The notes: generated from the letters alone by a model not told the origin. DNA of 64,000 bases from Woeseiaceae bacterium (GCA_030065985.1 JASJCM010000001.1:16058-80057), one strand, 5' to 3'. Shown: positions 17,473 through 27,112, counted from the first letter of the stretch. A program made the numbers and translations.

Positions 17473-18789
17473 ATGAACGCCGCTGTCGAAAACCCCTATT
17501 GGATGCCATTTACGGCCAATCGAGATTTCAATAAGAAACCGCGTGTTATCTCAGGAGCGTCGGGGCACTGGTACACGGCACAGGACGGCACCAAGCTCTA
17601 CGACACGTTCTCCGGACTGTGGACTACCGGTCTCGGTCATTGCCACCCGAAGATCGTCGAGGCCGTGCAAAAGCAGGTCGCAACGCTCGACTACTGCATC
17701 ACGTTCCAGGTAACCAACGACAAGGCGCTCGCGCTTGCCGAGCGCGTGACCGGCATGGCGCCGGACGGCATATCGCACTGCTTCTTCACGAATTCCGGCT
17801 CCGAGTCTGTCGACACCGCGCTCAAGATCGCGCTTGGCTATCACCGTGCCCGCGGCGAAGGCAATCGCACCCGACTGATCGGGCGCGAGAAGGGCTATCA
17901 CGGCGTGAACTTCGGCGGCATGTCGGTCGGCGGCATGGTGCCGAATCGCAAGGTATTCAGCGCCGCATTGTTGCCCGGTGTCGATCACCTGCGTCACACG
18001 CTCGATATAGAACGCAACGCGTTCTCGCGAGGCCTGCCCGAACACGGCGCCGAACTCGCCGAGGACCTGGAGCGTCTGTGCCTGCTGCACGACGGCAGCA
18101 ACATCGCTGCGGTCATCGTCGAGCCGGTGGTGGGTTCGGCCGGCGTTGTCCCGCCGCCTGTCGGCTACCTCGAGCGACTTCGCGAGATCTGTGATGCGCA
18201 CGGCATCCTGTTGATCTTCGACGAGGTCATAGCGGCGTTCGGTCGTCTGGGCGAGCCATTCGGCGCAACGCGCTTTGGTGTTACGCCCGACATCATCACA
18301 ACCGCCAAGGGACTGACCAACGGCGTCATTCCGATGGGTGCAGTCCTTGTCAAAGACGAGATCTACGACGCGTTCATGAATGGTCCGGCACACATGATCG
18401 AACTGTTCCATGGCTACACCTACTCGGGTCACCCGGTGGCTGCTGCCGCGGGCCTCGCGACGATGGACGTTTACGAGGAAGAAGGCACCTTTGAGCAGGC
18501 TCGTGGCCTCGAGCAGCACTTCGAGGACCTGCTGCACTCGTTCACGGATCACGACCACGTCATCGACGTGCGCAACTTCGGACTCATGGGCTCGATTGAA
18601 ATGGCGTCGCGACCCGGCGCGCCCGGGCAGCGCGGTATGGAAGTTCATAAGCGCTGTTTCTGGGACGAGCACATGGTGGTCCGAAATGGCATGGACATCC
18701 TGCAGTTTTCGCCGTTCCTGAACTCTGACCCGGACGAGATGGAACAGTCCTTTGTCAAACTGCGTCGTGTACTCGACGCCGTCGAATAA
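17473..18789 (+). CDS. Omega-amino acid:pyruvate aminotransferase (class III)
   Basis: A 438-aa class-III PLP aminotransferase. It opens with WMPFTANRDFNKKPRV, typical of beta-alanine/omega-amino acid:pyruvate transaminases, has LIFDEVIAAFGRLGEPFG for PLP contacts and the Schiff-base lysine in TTAKGLTNGVIPMG. It would convert beta-alanine (or other omega-amino acids) and pyruvate to malonate semialdehyde and alanine. The ATG is preceded by a GGAGGG Shine-Dalgarno at 17461-17466, which decides the start over an earlier one 11 codons upstream. The next gene, mmsA, takes the semialdehyde product further. A polyamine or taurine substrate is possible. Confidence 0.92.
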   Translation: MNAAVENPYWMPFTANRDFNKKPRVISGASGHWYTAQDGTKLYDTFSGLWTTGLGHCHPKIVEAVQKQVATLDYCITFQVTNDKALALAERVTGMAPDGISHCFFTNSGSESVDTALKIALGYHRARGEGNRTRLIGREKGYHGVNFGGMSVGGMVPNRKVFSAALLPGVDHLRHTLDIERNAFSRGLPEHGAELAEDLERLCLLHDGSNIAAVIVEPVVGSAGVVPPPVGYLERLREICDAHGILLIFDEVIAAFGRLGEPFGATRFGVTPDIITTAKGLTNGVIPMGAVLVKDEIYDAFMNGPAHMIELFHGYTYSGHPVAAAAGLATMDVYEEEGTFEQARGLEQHFEDLLHSFTDHDHVIDVRNFGLMGSIEMASRPGAPGQRGMEVHKRCFWDEHMVVRNGMDILQFSPFLNSDPDEMEQSFVKLRRVLDAVE

Positions 18790-18805
18790 CAGGAACGACA
18801 AACCA

Positions 18806-20335
18806 ATGAACGCAACACCTGCGAGCAACGTCGACGCGGCGAGCATCCTCGGCCACTTCATTAATGGCGCAGAAGTCGCCGACGACAACCGACCGGAGCC
18901 TGTCTTTAACCCGGCAACCGGCGAACTCACAAGGCACGTCGCAATGGCGTCCAAGGCAACGGTGGAAGATGCCATCGCTGCGGCCGAAGCAGCCTTTCCG
19001 GCGTGGCGAGACACGCCGCCGGCAAAGCGCGCGCGCATCATGTTCCGCTTCAAGCAGCTGCTCGAGGAGAACGCCGACGAGATCGCCGCGGCGATCACGG
19101 CCGAGCACGGCAAGGTGTTCGATGACGCCATGGGCGAGTTTGGGCGCGGCGTTGAGGTAGTCGACTATGCCTGTGGTATTCCCGAGCTTCTCAAGGGTGA
19201 GTACTCGCGCAACGTCGGCCCGGGAATTGACAGCTGGTCCGATCATCAGCCGCTCGGCGTTGTCGCAGGAATTACGCCGTTCAATTTCCCGGCGATGGTC
19301 CCGATGTGGATGTATCCAATGGCGATCGCCTGCGGCAACACGTTCGTGCTAAAACCGTCAGAGAAAGACCCGACCGCGCCGATGGTCGTAGCGCGCCTGC
19401 TTAAAGAAGCCGGTCTTCCCGACGGCGTCTTCAATCTCGTCAATGGCGACAAGGAAGCCGTCGATACGCTGCTCAACGATGAGCGTGTCCAGGCAATCAG
19501 TTTCGTTGGCTCGACTCCGATCGCCGAGTACATTTACTCGACCGGCACCGCGAATGGCAAACGCGTCCAGGCACTGGGTGGTGCAAAAAACCACGCAGTC
19601 ATCATGCCCGACGCGGATGTCGACAACGCAGTAAGCGCTCTCATGGGCGCGGCGTTCGGCTCCTGCGGCGAGCGCTGCATGGCGATCTCTGTGGCGGTCT
19701 GCGTTGGCGAAGACACAGCGGACGAGGTTGTCGGCAAGCTCAAGGTCGAAATCGCCGACCTCAAGGTCGGGCCAGGTACCGACACGTCGAACCACATGGG
19801 CCCGCTCGTGACGCAGCCGCACTTCGAAAAGGTGCGCAGCTACGTCGATCTCGGCGTCGAAGAAGGCGCGGACCTTATCGCCGATGGTCGCGGCCTCGTC
19901 GTCGATGGTCATGAGAATGGCTATTTCCTGGGTCCGTGCCTGTTCGACAAGGTCACCGCCGACATGCGTATCTACCAGGAAGAGATCTTCGGCCCGGTGT
20001 TGTGCGTCGTGCGCGCAGAGTCCGAGGAGCAGGCGATGCAGCTCATCGACGACCATGAGTATGGCAACGGTACGTGCATTTTCACGCGCGACGGCGAAGC
20101 CGCGCGCTACTTTGCCGACAACATCAAGGTCGGCATGGTCGGCATCAATGTGCCCTTGCCGGTTCCGGTGGCCTATCACAGCTTTGGTGGCTGGAAGCGT
20201 TCATTGTTCGGCGACCTGTACGCTTACGGCCCGGACAGCGTGCGCTTTTACACGCGCCGCAAAACGATCACCCAGCGCTGGCCGTCGGGGGGCGTTCGCG
20301 AAAAGGCACAGTTCTCTTTCCCAGGCCGCCAATAA
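18806..20335 (+). CDS. mmsA: CoA-acylating methylmalonate-semialdehyde dehydrogenase
   Basis: A 509-aa aldehyde dehydrogenase of the MmsA/IolA branch. GVVAGITPFNFPAMVPMWM, the catalytic cysteine in FGSCGERCMAISVAV and the C-terminal PVPVAYHSFGGWKRSLFGD match this branch. The enzyme oxidatively decarboxylates malonate or methylmalonate semialdehyde to acetyl- or propionyl-CoA with NAD+ and CoA. It lies 16 bases after the aminotransferase, which makes its semialdehyde substrate, so the pair forms a short beta-alanine (or valine/thymine) degradation route. The ATG was chosen after an AGGAACGA; the frame extends back into the aminotransferase gene without similarity. Confidence 0.94.
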   Translation: MNATPASNVDAASILGHFINGAEVADDNRPEPVFNPATGELTRHVAMASKATVEDAIAAAEAAFPAWRDTPPAKRARIMFRFKQLLEENADEIAAAITAEHGKVFDDAMGEFGRGVEVVDYACGIPELLKGEYSRNVGPGIDSWSDHQPLGVVAGITPFNFPAMVPMWMYPMAIACGNTFVLKPSEKDPTAPMVVARLLKEAGLPDGVFNLVNGDKEAVDTLLNDERVQAISFVGSTPIAEYIYSTGTANGKRVQALGGAKNHAVIMPDADVDNAVSALMGAAFGSCGERCMAISVAVCVGEDTADEVVGKLKVEIADLKVGPGTDTSNHMGPLVTQPHFEKVRSYVDLGVEEGADLIADGRGLVVDGHENGYFLGPCLFDKVTADMRIYQEEIFGPVLCVVRAESEEQAMQLIDDHEYGNGTCIFTRDGEAARYFADNIKVGMVGINVPLPVPVAYHSFGGWKRSLFGDLYAYGPDSVRFYTRRKTITQRWPSGGVREKAQFSFPGRQ

Positions 20336-20379
20336 CGAATCTAGGCTACAATCGCTGTCCCCACGATGAGGAGACAGCC

Positions 20380-21249
20380 ATGAAGAAGCTTGCCCTGTTG
20401 CTTTTATCACTGGCGCCTGCGGTCTTTGCCCAGGACGCCGAAATAACATTCCAGTCCACCGAGATCGAACCCGGCATCTTCATGGTCGAGGCTGTTGGGG
20501 GATTCGGCGGTGGCAACATGGCGGTGCTGGTCGGCGAAGACCACGTTGCGATGGTTGACGACAGCATGCCACCGCTGGCCGAGTCTCTTCTGGCGCACGT
20601 CACCGAAACCGCTGGCAGGCCGATCGACTTCATGATCAACACGCACGTGCATGGCGATCACACCGGCGGCAATGCCCACTTTGCCGCGAGCGGCACCGTC
20701 GTCTTCGCGCACGACAATATTCGCAAGCGCCTGCTTGCCGACCCCTCAGGTGCCGGCGGCATTGGTGGACTGCCGGTTGTCACGTTCGGCGATGGCGTGA
20801 CTTTCCATCTCGGCAACATTGAGGCCCGCGTCATTCACATGCCTCACGCCCACACCGACGGCGACGCCATCATTTACTTCCCCAATGCCAATGTCATTCA
20901 CACGGGCGACATCCTTTTTCACGCGATCTTCCCGTTCATCGACCTCGACAGCGGGGGCACGGTTGGCGGCTATATCGAAGCGCAGAAGAAAATCTGGGCG
21001 TTAGCAGACGACGACACGAAAATTATTGCGGGCCACGGTTCACTGACCGACAAAGCGGGATTGAAGTCCGACATCGACATGCTCGTCGAGAGTCAGGAAC
21101 TCGTAAAAGCACTCATTGACAAAGGAATGAGTGTCGATGACATTGTCGCGGCAAACCCGCTCGCCAAATTCGACTCCTTCAACTGGGGCTTCATTACGTC
21201 AGAACGCATGACGCGGACCCTGTATCGATCCCTTTCGACGGAAAAATAA
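20380..21249 (+). CDS. Secreted metallo-beta-lactamase-fold hydrolase
   Basis: A 289-aa protein with a classic signal peptide (KKLALLLLSLAPAVFA, predicted cleavage before QDAE). The zinc-binding HxHxDH is intact in NTHVHGDHTGGNAHF, with a later His in MPHAHTDGD, the Asp in THTGDILFH-like NVIHTGDILF and a final GHG, so it should be an active binuclear metallohydrolase in the periplasm. GAGA-rich GATGAGGAG ahead of the ATG serves as ribosome binding site. Periplasmic MBL proteins of this kind are diverse and the substrate is unassigned. It follows mmsA by 44 bases and precedes the M20 dipeptidase by five. Confidence 0.88.
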   Translation: MKKLALLLLSLAPAVFAQDAEITFQSTEIEPGIFMVEAVGGFGGGNMAVLVGEDHVAMVDDSMPPLAESLLAHVTETAGRPIDFMINTHVHGDHTGGNAHFAASGTVVFAHDNIRKRLLADPSGAGGIGGLPVVTFGDGVTFHLGNIEARVIHMPHAHTDGDAIIYFPNANVIHTGDILFHAIFPFIDLDSGGTVGGYIEAQKKIWALADDDTKIIAGHGSLTDKAGLKSDIDMLVESQELVKALIDKGMSVDDIVAANPLAKFDSFNWGFITSERMTRTLYRSLSTEK

Positions 21250-21254
21250 CAGAC

Positions 21255-22664
21255 ATGGACAACAGCAAGACTGCCGAATTCGTCAACTCGATGTGGGATG
21301 ACTCGATCATTCCCGAGATCGCCGAGTACATCAAAGTCCCGAACAAGTCGCCGCACTTCGACCCGGACTGGGAAAAGCACGGCCACATGGAAACGGCCGT
21401 ACAGATGCTCGAGGCCTGGTGCAAGACGCAGCCGATCAAGGACATGACGATTGAGATTGTGCGTATTGAAGGACGTACACCGCTGCTGTTCATCGACATT
21501 CCCGGCCAGTCCGACGAAGTCGTGTTGTTGTACGGTCACTATGACAAGCAGCCCGAGTTCAGCGGCTGGGACGAGGACCTCGATCCCTGGACGCCAGTCA
21601 TCAAGGACGGCAAGTTGTATGGCCGCGGCGGCGCCGACGACGGCTATGCGGTGTTTGGCTCACTGACGGCGGTACGGGCATTGCAGGAACAGGGCATCCC
21701 GCACGCGCACTGTGTCGTTGTCGTCGAAGGTTGTGAAGAAAGTGGCAGCTTCGACTTGCCCTACTACATTGACCTGCTCGAGGATCGCATCGGCTCTCCC
21801 GACCTGGTCGTCTGCCTCGATGCGGAGTGCGGCAATTACGAGCAGCTCTGGTGCACGACTTCACTGCGCGGCAACCTGACAGGGACGCTGCGCGTCGATG
21901 TGCTTACCGAAGGCGTGCACTCCGGTACGGCCAGCGGCGTTGTGCCGTCGAGTTTCCGCACGGCACGGCAGCTGATCAGTCGCATCGAAGACGAGGATAC
22001 AGGCCAGATAAAACTCGACGCGCTACATGCCGAGATCCCCGAACAACGCCTCGACCAGGCTGGCAAGGCGGCTGAGACACTCGAGGAACTGGTCTACGAG
22101 AAGTTTCCCTGGGCCGTCGAGTCCCCGGCACCTGGCGAGTCACACACGGAGCTGTTGCTCAACAACACGTGGCGCCCGACGCTGGCCGTGACCGGCCAGG
22201 AAGGCATGCCGGCGCTGGTGGATGCAGGCAATGTGCTGCTGCCCTACACGGTACTGAAATTGTCGTTCCGACTGCCGCCAACCATTGACGCCGAGAATGC
22301 AGCAGTGGCGGTCAAGGCAGCGCTCGAGGCGGATACGCCACCGCTCGTTGAGGTCGAGTTTGACGCAGACTCCAGCATGGCCGGCTGGAACGCACCCGAG
22401 ATTGCACCGTGGCTGGAAGCATCGATGCAAAGAGCATCCGACGCGTTCTTCGGCAAGCCATCGATGTACATGGGCACTGGCGGCACTATCCCGTTCATGG
22501 GCATGCTGGGCGAGCGCTTCCCCGATGCACAGTTCCTGATCACGGGATTGCTTGGACCGAAGTCGAACGCACACGGCCCGAATGAGTTCCTGCATATCGA
22601 AACCGGGAAACGCGTGACCTGCTGCGTCGCGCAAGTTCTGGAAGATCACTTCAATCGCGCGTAG
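21255..22664 (+). CDS. M20-family dipeptidase (carnosinase-like)
   Basis: A 469-aa zinc peptidase of the M20 family. The metal-binding LLYGHYDKQP and GRGGADDGYAVF, the catalytic EGCEESGS and a later HSGTASG dimerisation segment resemble cytosolic nonspecific dipeptidase/carnosinase-type enzymes. HGPNEFLHIETG near the C-terminus supplies the last metal ligand. No signal peptide is seen, so it acts in the cytoplasm on imported dipeptides. Since it follows aminotransferase, mmsA and the MBL protein on the same strand, release of beta-alanine from peptides is an attractive but unproven role. Confidence 0.9.
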   Translation: MDNSKTAEFVNSMWDDSIIPEIAEYIKVPNKSPHFDPDWEKHGHMETAVQMLEAWCKTQPIKDMTIEIVRIEGRTPLLFIDIPGQSDEVVLLYGHYDKQPEFSGWDEDLDPWTPVIKDGKLYGRGGADDGYAVFGSLTAVRALQEQGIPHAHCVVVVEGCEESGSFDLPYYIDLLEDRIGSPDLVVCLDAECGNYEQLWCTTSLRGNLTGTLRVDVLTEGVHSGTASGVVPSSFRTARQLISRIEDEDTGQIKLDALHAEIPEQRLDQAGKAAETLEELVYEKFPWAVESPAPGESHTELLLNNTWRPTLAVTGQEGMPALVDAGNVLLPYTVLKLSFRLPPTIDAENAAVAVKAALEADTPPLVEVEFDADSSMAGWNAPEIAPWLEASMQRASDAFFGKPSMYMGTGGTIPFMGMLGERFPDAQFLITGLLGPKSNAHGPNEFLHIETGKRVTCCVAQVLEDHFNRA

Positions 22665-22718
22665 CTGTAGCCGACATATCAGCGGAACTTCGCGCAGCCT
22701 GGAGCACGCGCTTGCGTG

Positions 22719-24221
22719 TCATTCCTGACGTCTGATCATCAGATGTTGGACGAGCTGCTGGCGAACGAGTGGTGCCGCCATCGCGGCCAGGATCATTATG
22801 CAACCGGCACTCACGAGGAGCGCACCGAGCTCACTGAGCCTGCCCAGGTTGTCCGGGATCAACCAGCGCATAGACAGCGCGGCAGCAATGGCGATAGCCA
22901 GTGGCATAACAACGTCCTGGCCGTACCAGGGCCATTTCTCGGCAGGCAACAGGCGCCGGTGCATGAAGAAGATGCTGACCACCAGGTAGCCTGAATTCAG
23001 TATGACCCATACCCATGCCACCCCTATCGCGCCGTAGACCGGCACTACCAGCAGTATCGCTGGAATCATCAGCACGACGGCCACCGTGTTGATCCTGATC
23101 GTCAACGATGTCCAGCCGTGCGCAAGCTGCATCTGATACGGGATCCACAGCAGGCAATTCAGACATGTACCCAGTGCCAAAACGCCCGCGATGGGCGCGA
23201 CTTGCGTCGTCAGTTCAGGATCGGCTGTCCAGAGCAGCAGTATGCGCTCGCAAAAGACGATCAGTATGACGGCTGACGAACCCATAAGAACCGTCACCAG
23301 TTGCGACCCCAAGTGGTATGCCTCCCGCAAAATCCGCTCATCCCGACGGGTAATGAGCTCGGTAAAGCGCGGATAGAACGCATTTGCCACAGGCGTTGTC
23401 ATGATGTGCAACCCGCTGGCCACTATCGCTGCCAGCGAGTAGTAGCCAAATGCTTCCAGCGTCAGCAGTCGTGATAACAGGACTTTGTCTATCTGCGTCA
23501 GAAGCAGCGTCAAGAAAGTGATACCCACCATGCCTGCGGCGAACTTCCAGACATTGCGGATCTCCGACGCGGAAAAGCGGGCGGCTCGAGGCGGCTTGGG
23601 CAGTATCTTGTAGACAACGCCCATGAAGATGAAGGCTGTCAGAACAGAGACGATTCCTTGCCAGATAAAGAAGGCTTCAATCGTGGGCGATACCCATACC
23701 AGGACCGCCACAGACCCCAGGCCGCGCAGCGTTGCCATGACAACTGTAATCGCATTCTGTAGAACCTGCCGCTGCAGTCCGGCAATGCTGTTGGTGTAGA
23801 TGTTCTCGATAAATCGGGCTGCAATCACCAGGCCCATCAACGTAAACGCTCGAACCACCGCCTCCTCGGACAGTTCCTCCGGCTGCACCCAGCTGGTAGC
23901 CAACGACGCCGAAGCCAGGTACATAGCGACGCCGGTAAACGCAGCGATTCCAAGTGCTATGACTTCCACACTGCGCAGCAGGTCCCAGACCGACTGCGCA
24001 TCGAGGCCACCGCCGGTAAATCGTGCCATCTCGCGCGCCAACGCAGGCTTCATGCCCATATCGAGGAGGCTCAGCCAGGCCTGCAGCACGACAAAGATGC
24101 CGATCAGTCCGTAGGCCTCGATTCCGAGGAACTTGATATAGAGCGGTACAAAGGCCAGCGCCATGATGGCGGCATAGGCCTGACCAAAGTAGTTGGCGAG
24201 AACGTTTCTCTTCAGAGACAT
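22719..24221 (-). CDS. Polysaccharide flippase (Wzx-like, MOP superfamily)
   Basis: A 500-aa membrane protein with about 12-14 hydrophobic segments and the start NVLANYFGQAYAAIMALAFVPLYIKFLGIEAYGLIG, characteristic of polysaccharide transport proteins. It should move undecaprenyl-linked sugar repeat units across the inner membrane for O-antigen or exopolysaccharide assembly. It is the last gene of the minus-strand sugar operon, 21 bases after the CmcI-like gene. No wzy polymerase gene is evident in the window. Confidence 0.9.
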   Translation of the reverse strand: MSLKRNVLANYFGQAYAAIMALAFVPLYIKFLGIEAYGLIGIFVVLQAWLSLLDMGMKPALAREMARFTGGGLDAQSVWDLLRSVEVIALGIAAFTGVAMYLASASLATSWVQPEELSEEAVVRAFTLMGLVIAARFIENIYTNSIAGLQRQVLQNAITVVMATLRGLGSVAVLVWVSPTIEAFFIWQGIVSVLTAFIFMGVVYKILPKPPRAARFSASEIRNVWKFAAGMVGITFLTLLLTQIDKVLLSRLLTLEAFGYYSLAAIVASGLHIMTTPVANAFYPRFTELITRRDERILREAYHLGSQLVTVLMGSSAVILIVFCERILLLWTADPELTTQVAPIAGVLALGTCLNCLLWIPYQMQLAHGWTSLTIRINTVAVVLMIPAILLVVPVYGAIGVAWVWVILNSGYLVVSIFFMHRRLLPAEKWPWYGQDVVMPLAIAIAAALSMRWLIPDNLGRLSELGALLVSAGCIMILAAMAAPLVRQQLVQHLMIRRQE

Positions 24222-24242
24222 GGGTAAAAGACAGGCCGCCCA

Positions 24243-25013
24243 CTACTCGACGCGCTTCAGATACCCGTCCGGCGCCACGCTGATCAGCAGCTTGAGATCG
24301 ATCGATTTGTCTATTTCGAACTCGGGGTGAGTCTTGAGGTACTCCCACACGGCCGTCTTCGGATTATCGCCAACACCCCAGGGGCGGTTCGGGTACATAT
24401 CATCGGGCAGGTCTTCGATAATGGTGTCGAATACAACGCAATAGCTGCCCTTGCTTGTAAGGGGCGCATAGGCTTCCAGTTCGGCCAGCACATGATCGTG
24501 CGTATGGTTGGAATCGAGACAGACGAGGACAGTCTTATAGTCCTTCGCGAAATGTTGTACCTGGGCAATGATGTCCGGCTCGATGCTGGACCCCTCGATC
24601 ATCTCTATCATGTGAGCCATGGGATGAGCTTCGATCGCCTCACGGTTGTGCTGCCGAATGTCGATATCCACGCCAAGTACTTTCCGCTTGCTGGCTTGCG
24701 GGTCCAGCGCTAGCCCGGCTTCCACGGCATCCGTGTAATCGAGCAGGGCGAGAGCGGATGCGCTCATTATCAGTGATCCGCCATGGGCTATGCCCATTTC
24801 AATGATCAGATCGGGTCTCACGGACCAGATAAGCTCCTGCATCGCAACCATATCCTGGGGATACTGAATGATCGGACGGCCGAGAGAGAAGAAGTTGTAG
24901 GAGTATTTCGGCGTGGTCGACTCGCGCATAAAATCGGCGCCGGCCTTTCGCAGATCGCGCAGCTCCTTTACCGCCTCGATCCGTTCTGCAACTTCAACGT
25001 CGTAATCACCCAT
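24243..25013 (-). CDS. CmcI/cephalosporin hydroxylase-family protein
   Basis: A 256-aa SAM-methyltransferase-like protein. FFSLGRPIIQYPQDMVAMQELIWSV followed by IIEMGIAHGGSLIMSASALALL is the typical start of the CmcI family, and VLVCLDSNHTHDHVLAELE is its acidic-loop segment. Members are found in polysaccharide and rhamnolipid loci as probable O-methyltransferases, so here it may methylate a sugar hydroxyl. It lies between the epimerase gene (51 bases) and the flippase on the same strand. The antibiotic name of the family should not be taken as function. Confidence 0.82.
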   Translation of the reverse strand: MGDYDVEVAERIEAVKELRDLRKAGADFMRESTTPKYSYNFFSLGRPIIQYPQDMVAMQELIWSVRPDLIIEMGIAHGGSLIMSASALALLDYTDAVEAGLALDPQASKRKVLGVDIDIRQHNREAIEAHPMAHMIEMIEGSSIEPDIIAQVQHFAKDYKTVLVCLDSNHTHDHVLAELEAYAPLTSKGSYCVVFDTIIEDLPDDMYPNRPWGVGDNPKTAVWEYLKTHPEFEIDKSIDLKLLISVAPDGYLKRVE

Positions 25014-25064
25014 GGTCTGTACCCGCGCCTTTGAATTTGTCGATTGTCACTAACACTTTCTCAT

Positions 25065-25892
25065 TCATTTGATCCCCACTATGCAAGCCGGGTCCGTTTC
25101 ATTGTCCGACCTTGCCCCAAAGTGCAGCAAGTCTCGACGGCCGTATTCGTCGGCAATCCGTTCGGCAATCTCCCTGACTGTCACCGGGATTCCCGAACAG
25201 ATATTCACCGCACCCCGTCGATCGCCCATCGCTTCGTCAGCGATCCTCTCCCCCGCAACAGCGACATCCGTGAAATCCCGGATCTGATCGCCACTGCCCA
25301 GCTCAGCCGGTTTGCCGGCGGCGAGCATCGACCTGATGTAGGGCACCAGCCTGCGCGGATCTTCCCGATCACCGTAGAGATAGAAGACTCGACACCACAA
25401 AAACTCAACACCTTGAGACGGCAGAAACTGCGACAACGTCGAATAAACGGCCGCCTTGGCGGCTGCATAAAGCGATGAGGGTTTGAGCGGTGTCTCAACG
25501 GACAGCTTGCCTCCGGTCAGATCGTATTCAAGACAACTCCCGATCCCGATGAACCTGCGCACTCCGGCACGACTTGCGCCCTTCGCCATGTTCACGCTGC
25601 CGGTCAAGCAGTCCAGGTTCCTGGGCGACCGCAAATACTCCCCGGGTTCCGCGTACCAGGCGACATGTATCACGGTATCCACGCCCTCACACACCGTTGC
25701 CCACCAGTCGGCAGATTCCGCAAACAGATCCGGTGTGCTGATGACTTGCTCAGGCGGCGGGCCCTCAGTCAACTTGTCCCGAGAGCCTTCGCGCACCACG
25801 ACTCGCAACTTAACCGGCCTGCTCGAGAGCTGGCGAAGCACCTGGTGACCGACGAAACCGGTCGCACCTGTGATGAGAACCGTTCTGGTCAC
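25065..25892 (-). CDS. NAD-dependent epimerase/dehydratase (sugar ketoreductase candidate)
   Basis: A 275-aa extended short-chain dehydrogenase. The N-terminal VLITGATGFVGHQVLRQL is the nucleotide-binding GxxGxxG motif and SSLYAAAKAA supplies the Tyr and Lys of the active site. It is somewhat shorter than C4-epimerases. Its GTG start overlaps the C-methyltransferase stop by four bases (GTGA). In a CDP-sugar pathway with dehydratase, epimerase and C-methyltransferase, this protein is the best candidate for the final 4-ketoreduction. Confidence 0.85.
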   Translation of the reverse strand: MTRTVLITGATGFVGHQVLRQLSSRPVKLRVVVREGSRDKLTEGPPPEQVISTPDLFAESADWWATVCEGVDTVIHVAWYAEPGEYLRSPRNLDCLTGSVNMAKGASRAGVRRFIGIGSCLEYDLTGGKLSVETPLKPSSLYAAAKAAVYSTLSQFLPSQGVEFLWCRVFYLYGDREDPRRLVPYIRSMLAAGKPAELGSGDQIRDFTDVAVAGERIADEAMGDRRGAVNICSGIPVTVREIAERIADEYGRRDLLHFGARSDNETDPACIVGIK

Positions 25893-27112
25893 GACACCGC
25901 CAGCTCAGGCAATGCCGTCACAAATCGCGTTCCCGAAGCTTCCAGGGCAGCGTTCTGCTGCTTCACCTCCTCGGCTATATTCCAGGGCAGTATCAACAGA
26001 AAATCCGGTTTGTGCCGGTCCAGCTCAGCCGGCGACAGGATAGGAATATGGCTGCCAGGCATAAACTTGCCTTGTTTCGCAGGAGCGGCGTCGAATACAA
26101 GCGGCAAGAGGTCAGGTTTGACCCCTGCGTAATTGAGAATCGTATTGCCCTTGGCGGCCGCACCGTAAGCCAGCACGGTCTTCCCTTTTCGTTTTTGCTT
26201 TAACAGGAAATTCAGCAGCGCATTCTTGACCTGGTCAGCCCTGCCCTGGAAGTCAGCGTACGTCGAAAGCGTTTGCAATCCCCGAGTCGCCTCTTCCTTG
26301 ATCAGGCTGGTAACCGACTCCGCAGTCGCCCTCGGATCGTCATCGTGACAACCGAAAATTCGCAGACTCCCGCCATGAGTCGGCAGTTCCTCGACGTCGA
26401 ATACGCGCAGACCGGCGTGTTCAAATATGCGGCTGACAGTATTGAGGGAGAGATACGAAAAATGTTCGTGATAGACCGTGTCAAACTGCGTGTGCTCCAG
26501 CAGACGCATCAAATGCGGAAACTCCAGGGTAACGGTACCGGTCGCCTTCAGAACAGCTTTCAGCCCCGCCGTAAAGTCATTAATGTCCGGGACATGCGCA
26601 TAAACGTTTTTGCCAACAACCAGGTCGGCCTGCCTGCCCTCGCCGGCAAGCTGTCGCCCTAGTGACGCGCCGAAAAACTCTCGCATCACGGGAATGCCGA
26701 GCGCCTCCGCCGCATCTGCGGTGCTGTCAGTCGGCTCGATGCCGAGGCAAGGGATGCCGCTCTCGACAAAGTTCCGCAGCAGATAGCCATCATTGGATGC
26801 GACTTCGATGACCAGGCTCTCCGCACCAAGGCCGAGCCGTTCTGTCATTGCGTCGGCATAAGCTTTTGCATGGGCCAGCCAGCTTGACGACGTCGATGAG
26901 AAGTACGCGTACTCCGGCGAGAAAAGATCCTCCGCCTCGGCGTAGTCTTCCGTTTGCACCAGCCAGCACGTCGTGCACACCATGATCTTCAGCGGGTAGT
27001 ACAGTTCCGGATTTCCGAGGTCTGCCTCGCTCAAGTACGCATTCGATGGCGGTGCATAGCCGAGATCAAGAAACGTATTCTCCAGGGGCGAGCCACAATG
27101 GCGACACTTCAT
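25889..27112 (-). CDS. Sugar C-methyltransferase (TylC3-like, class I SAM)
   Basis: A 407-aa protein with the three-part layout of NDP-hexose C-methyltransferases: a zinc-binding N-terminus (CRHCG at residues 3-7 and CTTCW about 45 residues later), a central SAM-binding domain (VIEVASNDGYLLRNF) and a C-terminal domain (VLAYGAAAKGNTILNYAG, then FLLILPWNIAEEV). These enzymes add a methyl group to C3 of a 4-keto-6-deoxyhexose nucleotide. The ATG overlaps the stop of the 3,5-epimerase gene by four bases; an upstream extension is not supported. Four-base overlaps on both sides tie it into the operon. Confidence 0.9.
   Translation of the reverse strand: MKCRHCGSPLENTFLDLGYAPPSNAYLSEADLGNPELYYPLKIMVCTTCWLVQTEDYAEAEDLFSPEYAYFSSTSSSWLAHAKAYADAMTERLGLGAESLVIEVASNDGYLLRNFVESGIPCLGIEPTDSTADAAEALGIPVMREFFGASLGRQLAGEGRQADLVVGKNVYAHVPDINDFTAGLKAVLKATGTVTLEFPHLMRLLEHTQFDTVYHEHFSYLSLNTVSRIFEHAGLRVFDVEELPTHGGSLRIFGCHDDDPRATAESVTSLIKEEATRGLQTLSTYADFQGRADQVKNALLNFLLKQKRKGKTVLAYGAAAKGNTILNYAGVKPDLLPLVFDAAPAKQGKFMPGSHIPILSPAELDRHKPDFLLILPWNIAEEVKQQNAALEASGTRFVTALPELAVS

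Noticed and set aside
17551..19131. Long minus-strand open frame of 526 codons
   Set aside because: It runs antisense to the aminotransferase and mmsA and arises from GC-rich codon use; no domain is present.
19358..20179. Minus-strand open frame of 273 codons antisense to mmsA
   Set aside because: Shadow of a strongly conserved gene on the other strand.
22704..22717. CACGC/GCGTG hairpin between the M20 gene and the flippase
   Set aside because: Too short and not followed by a T tract on either strand.
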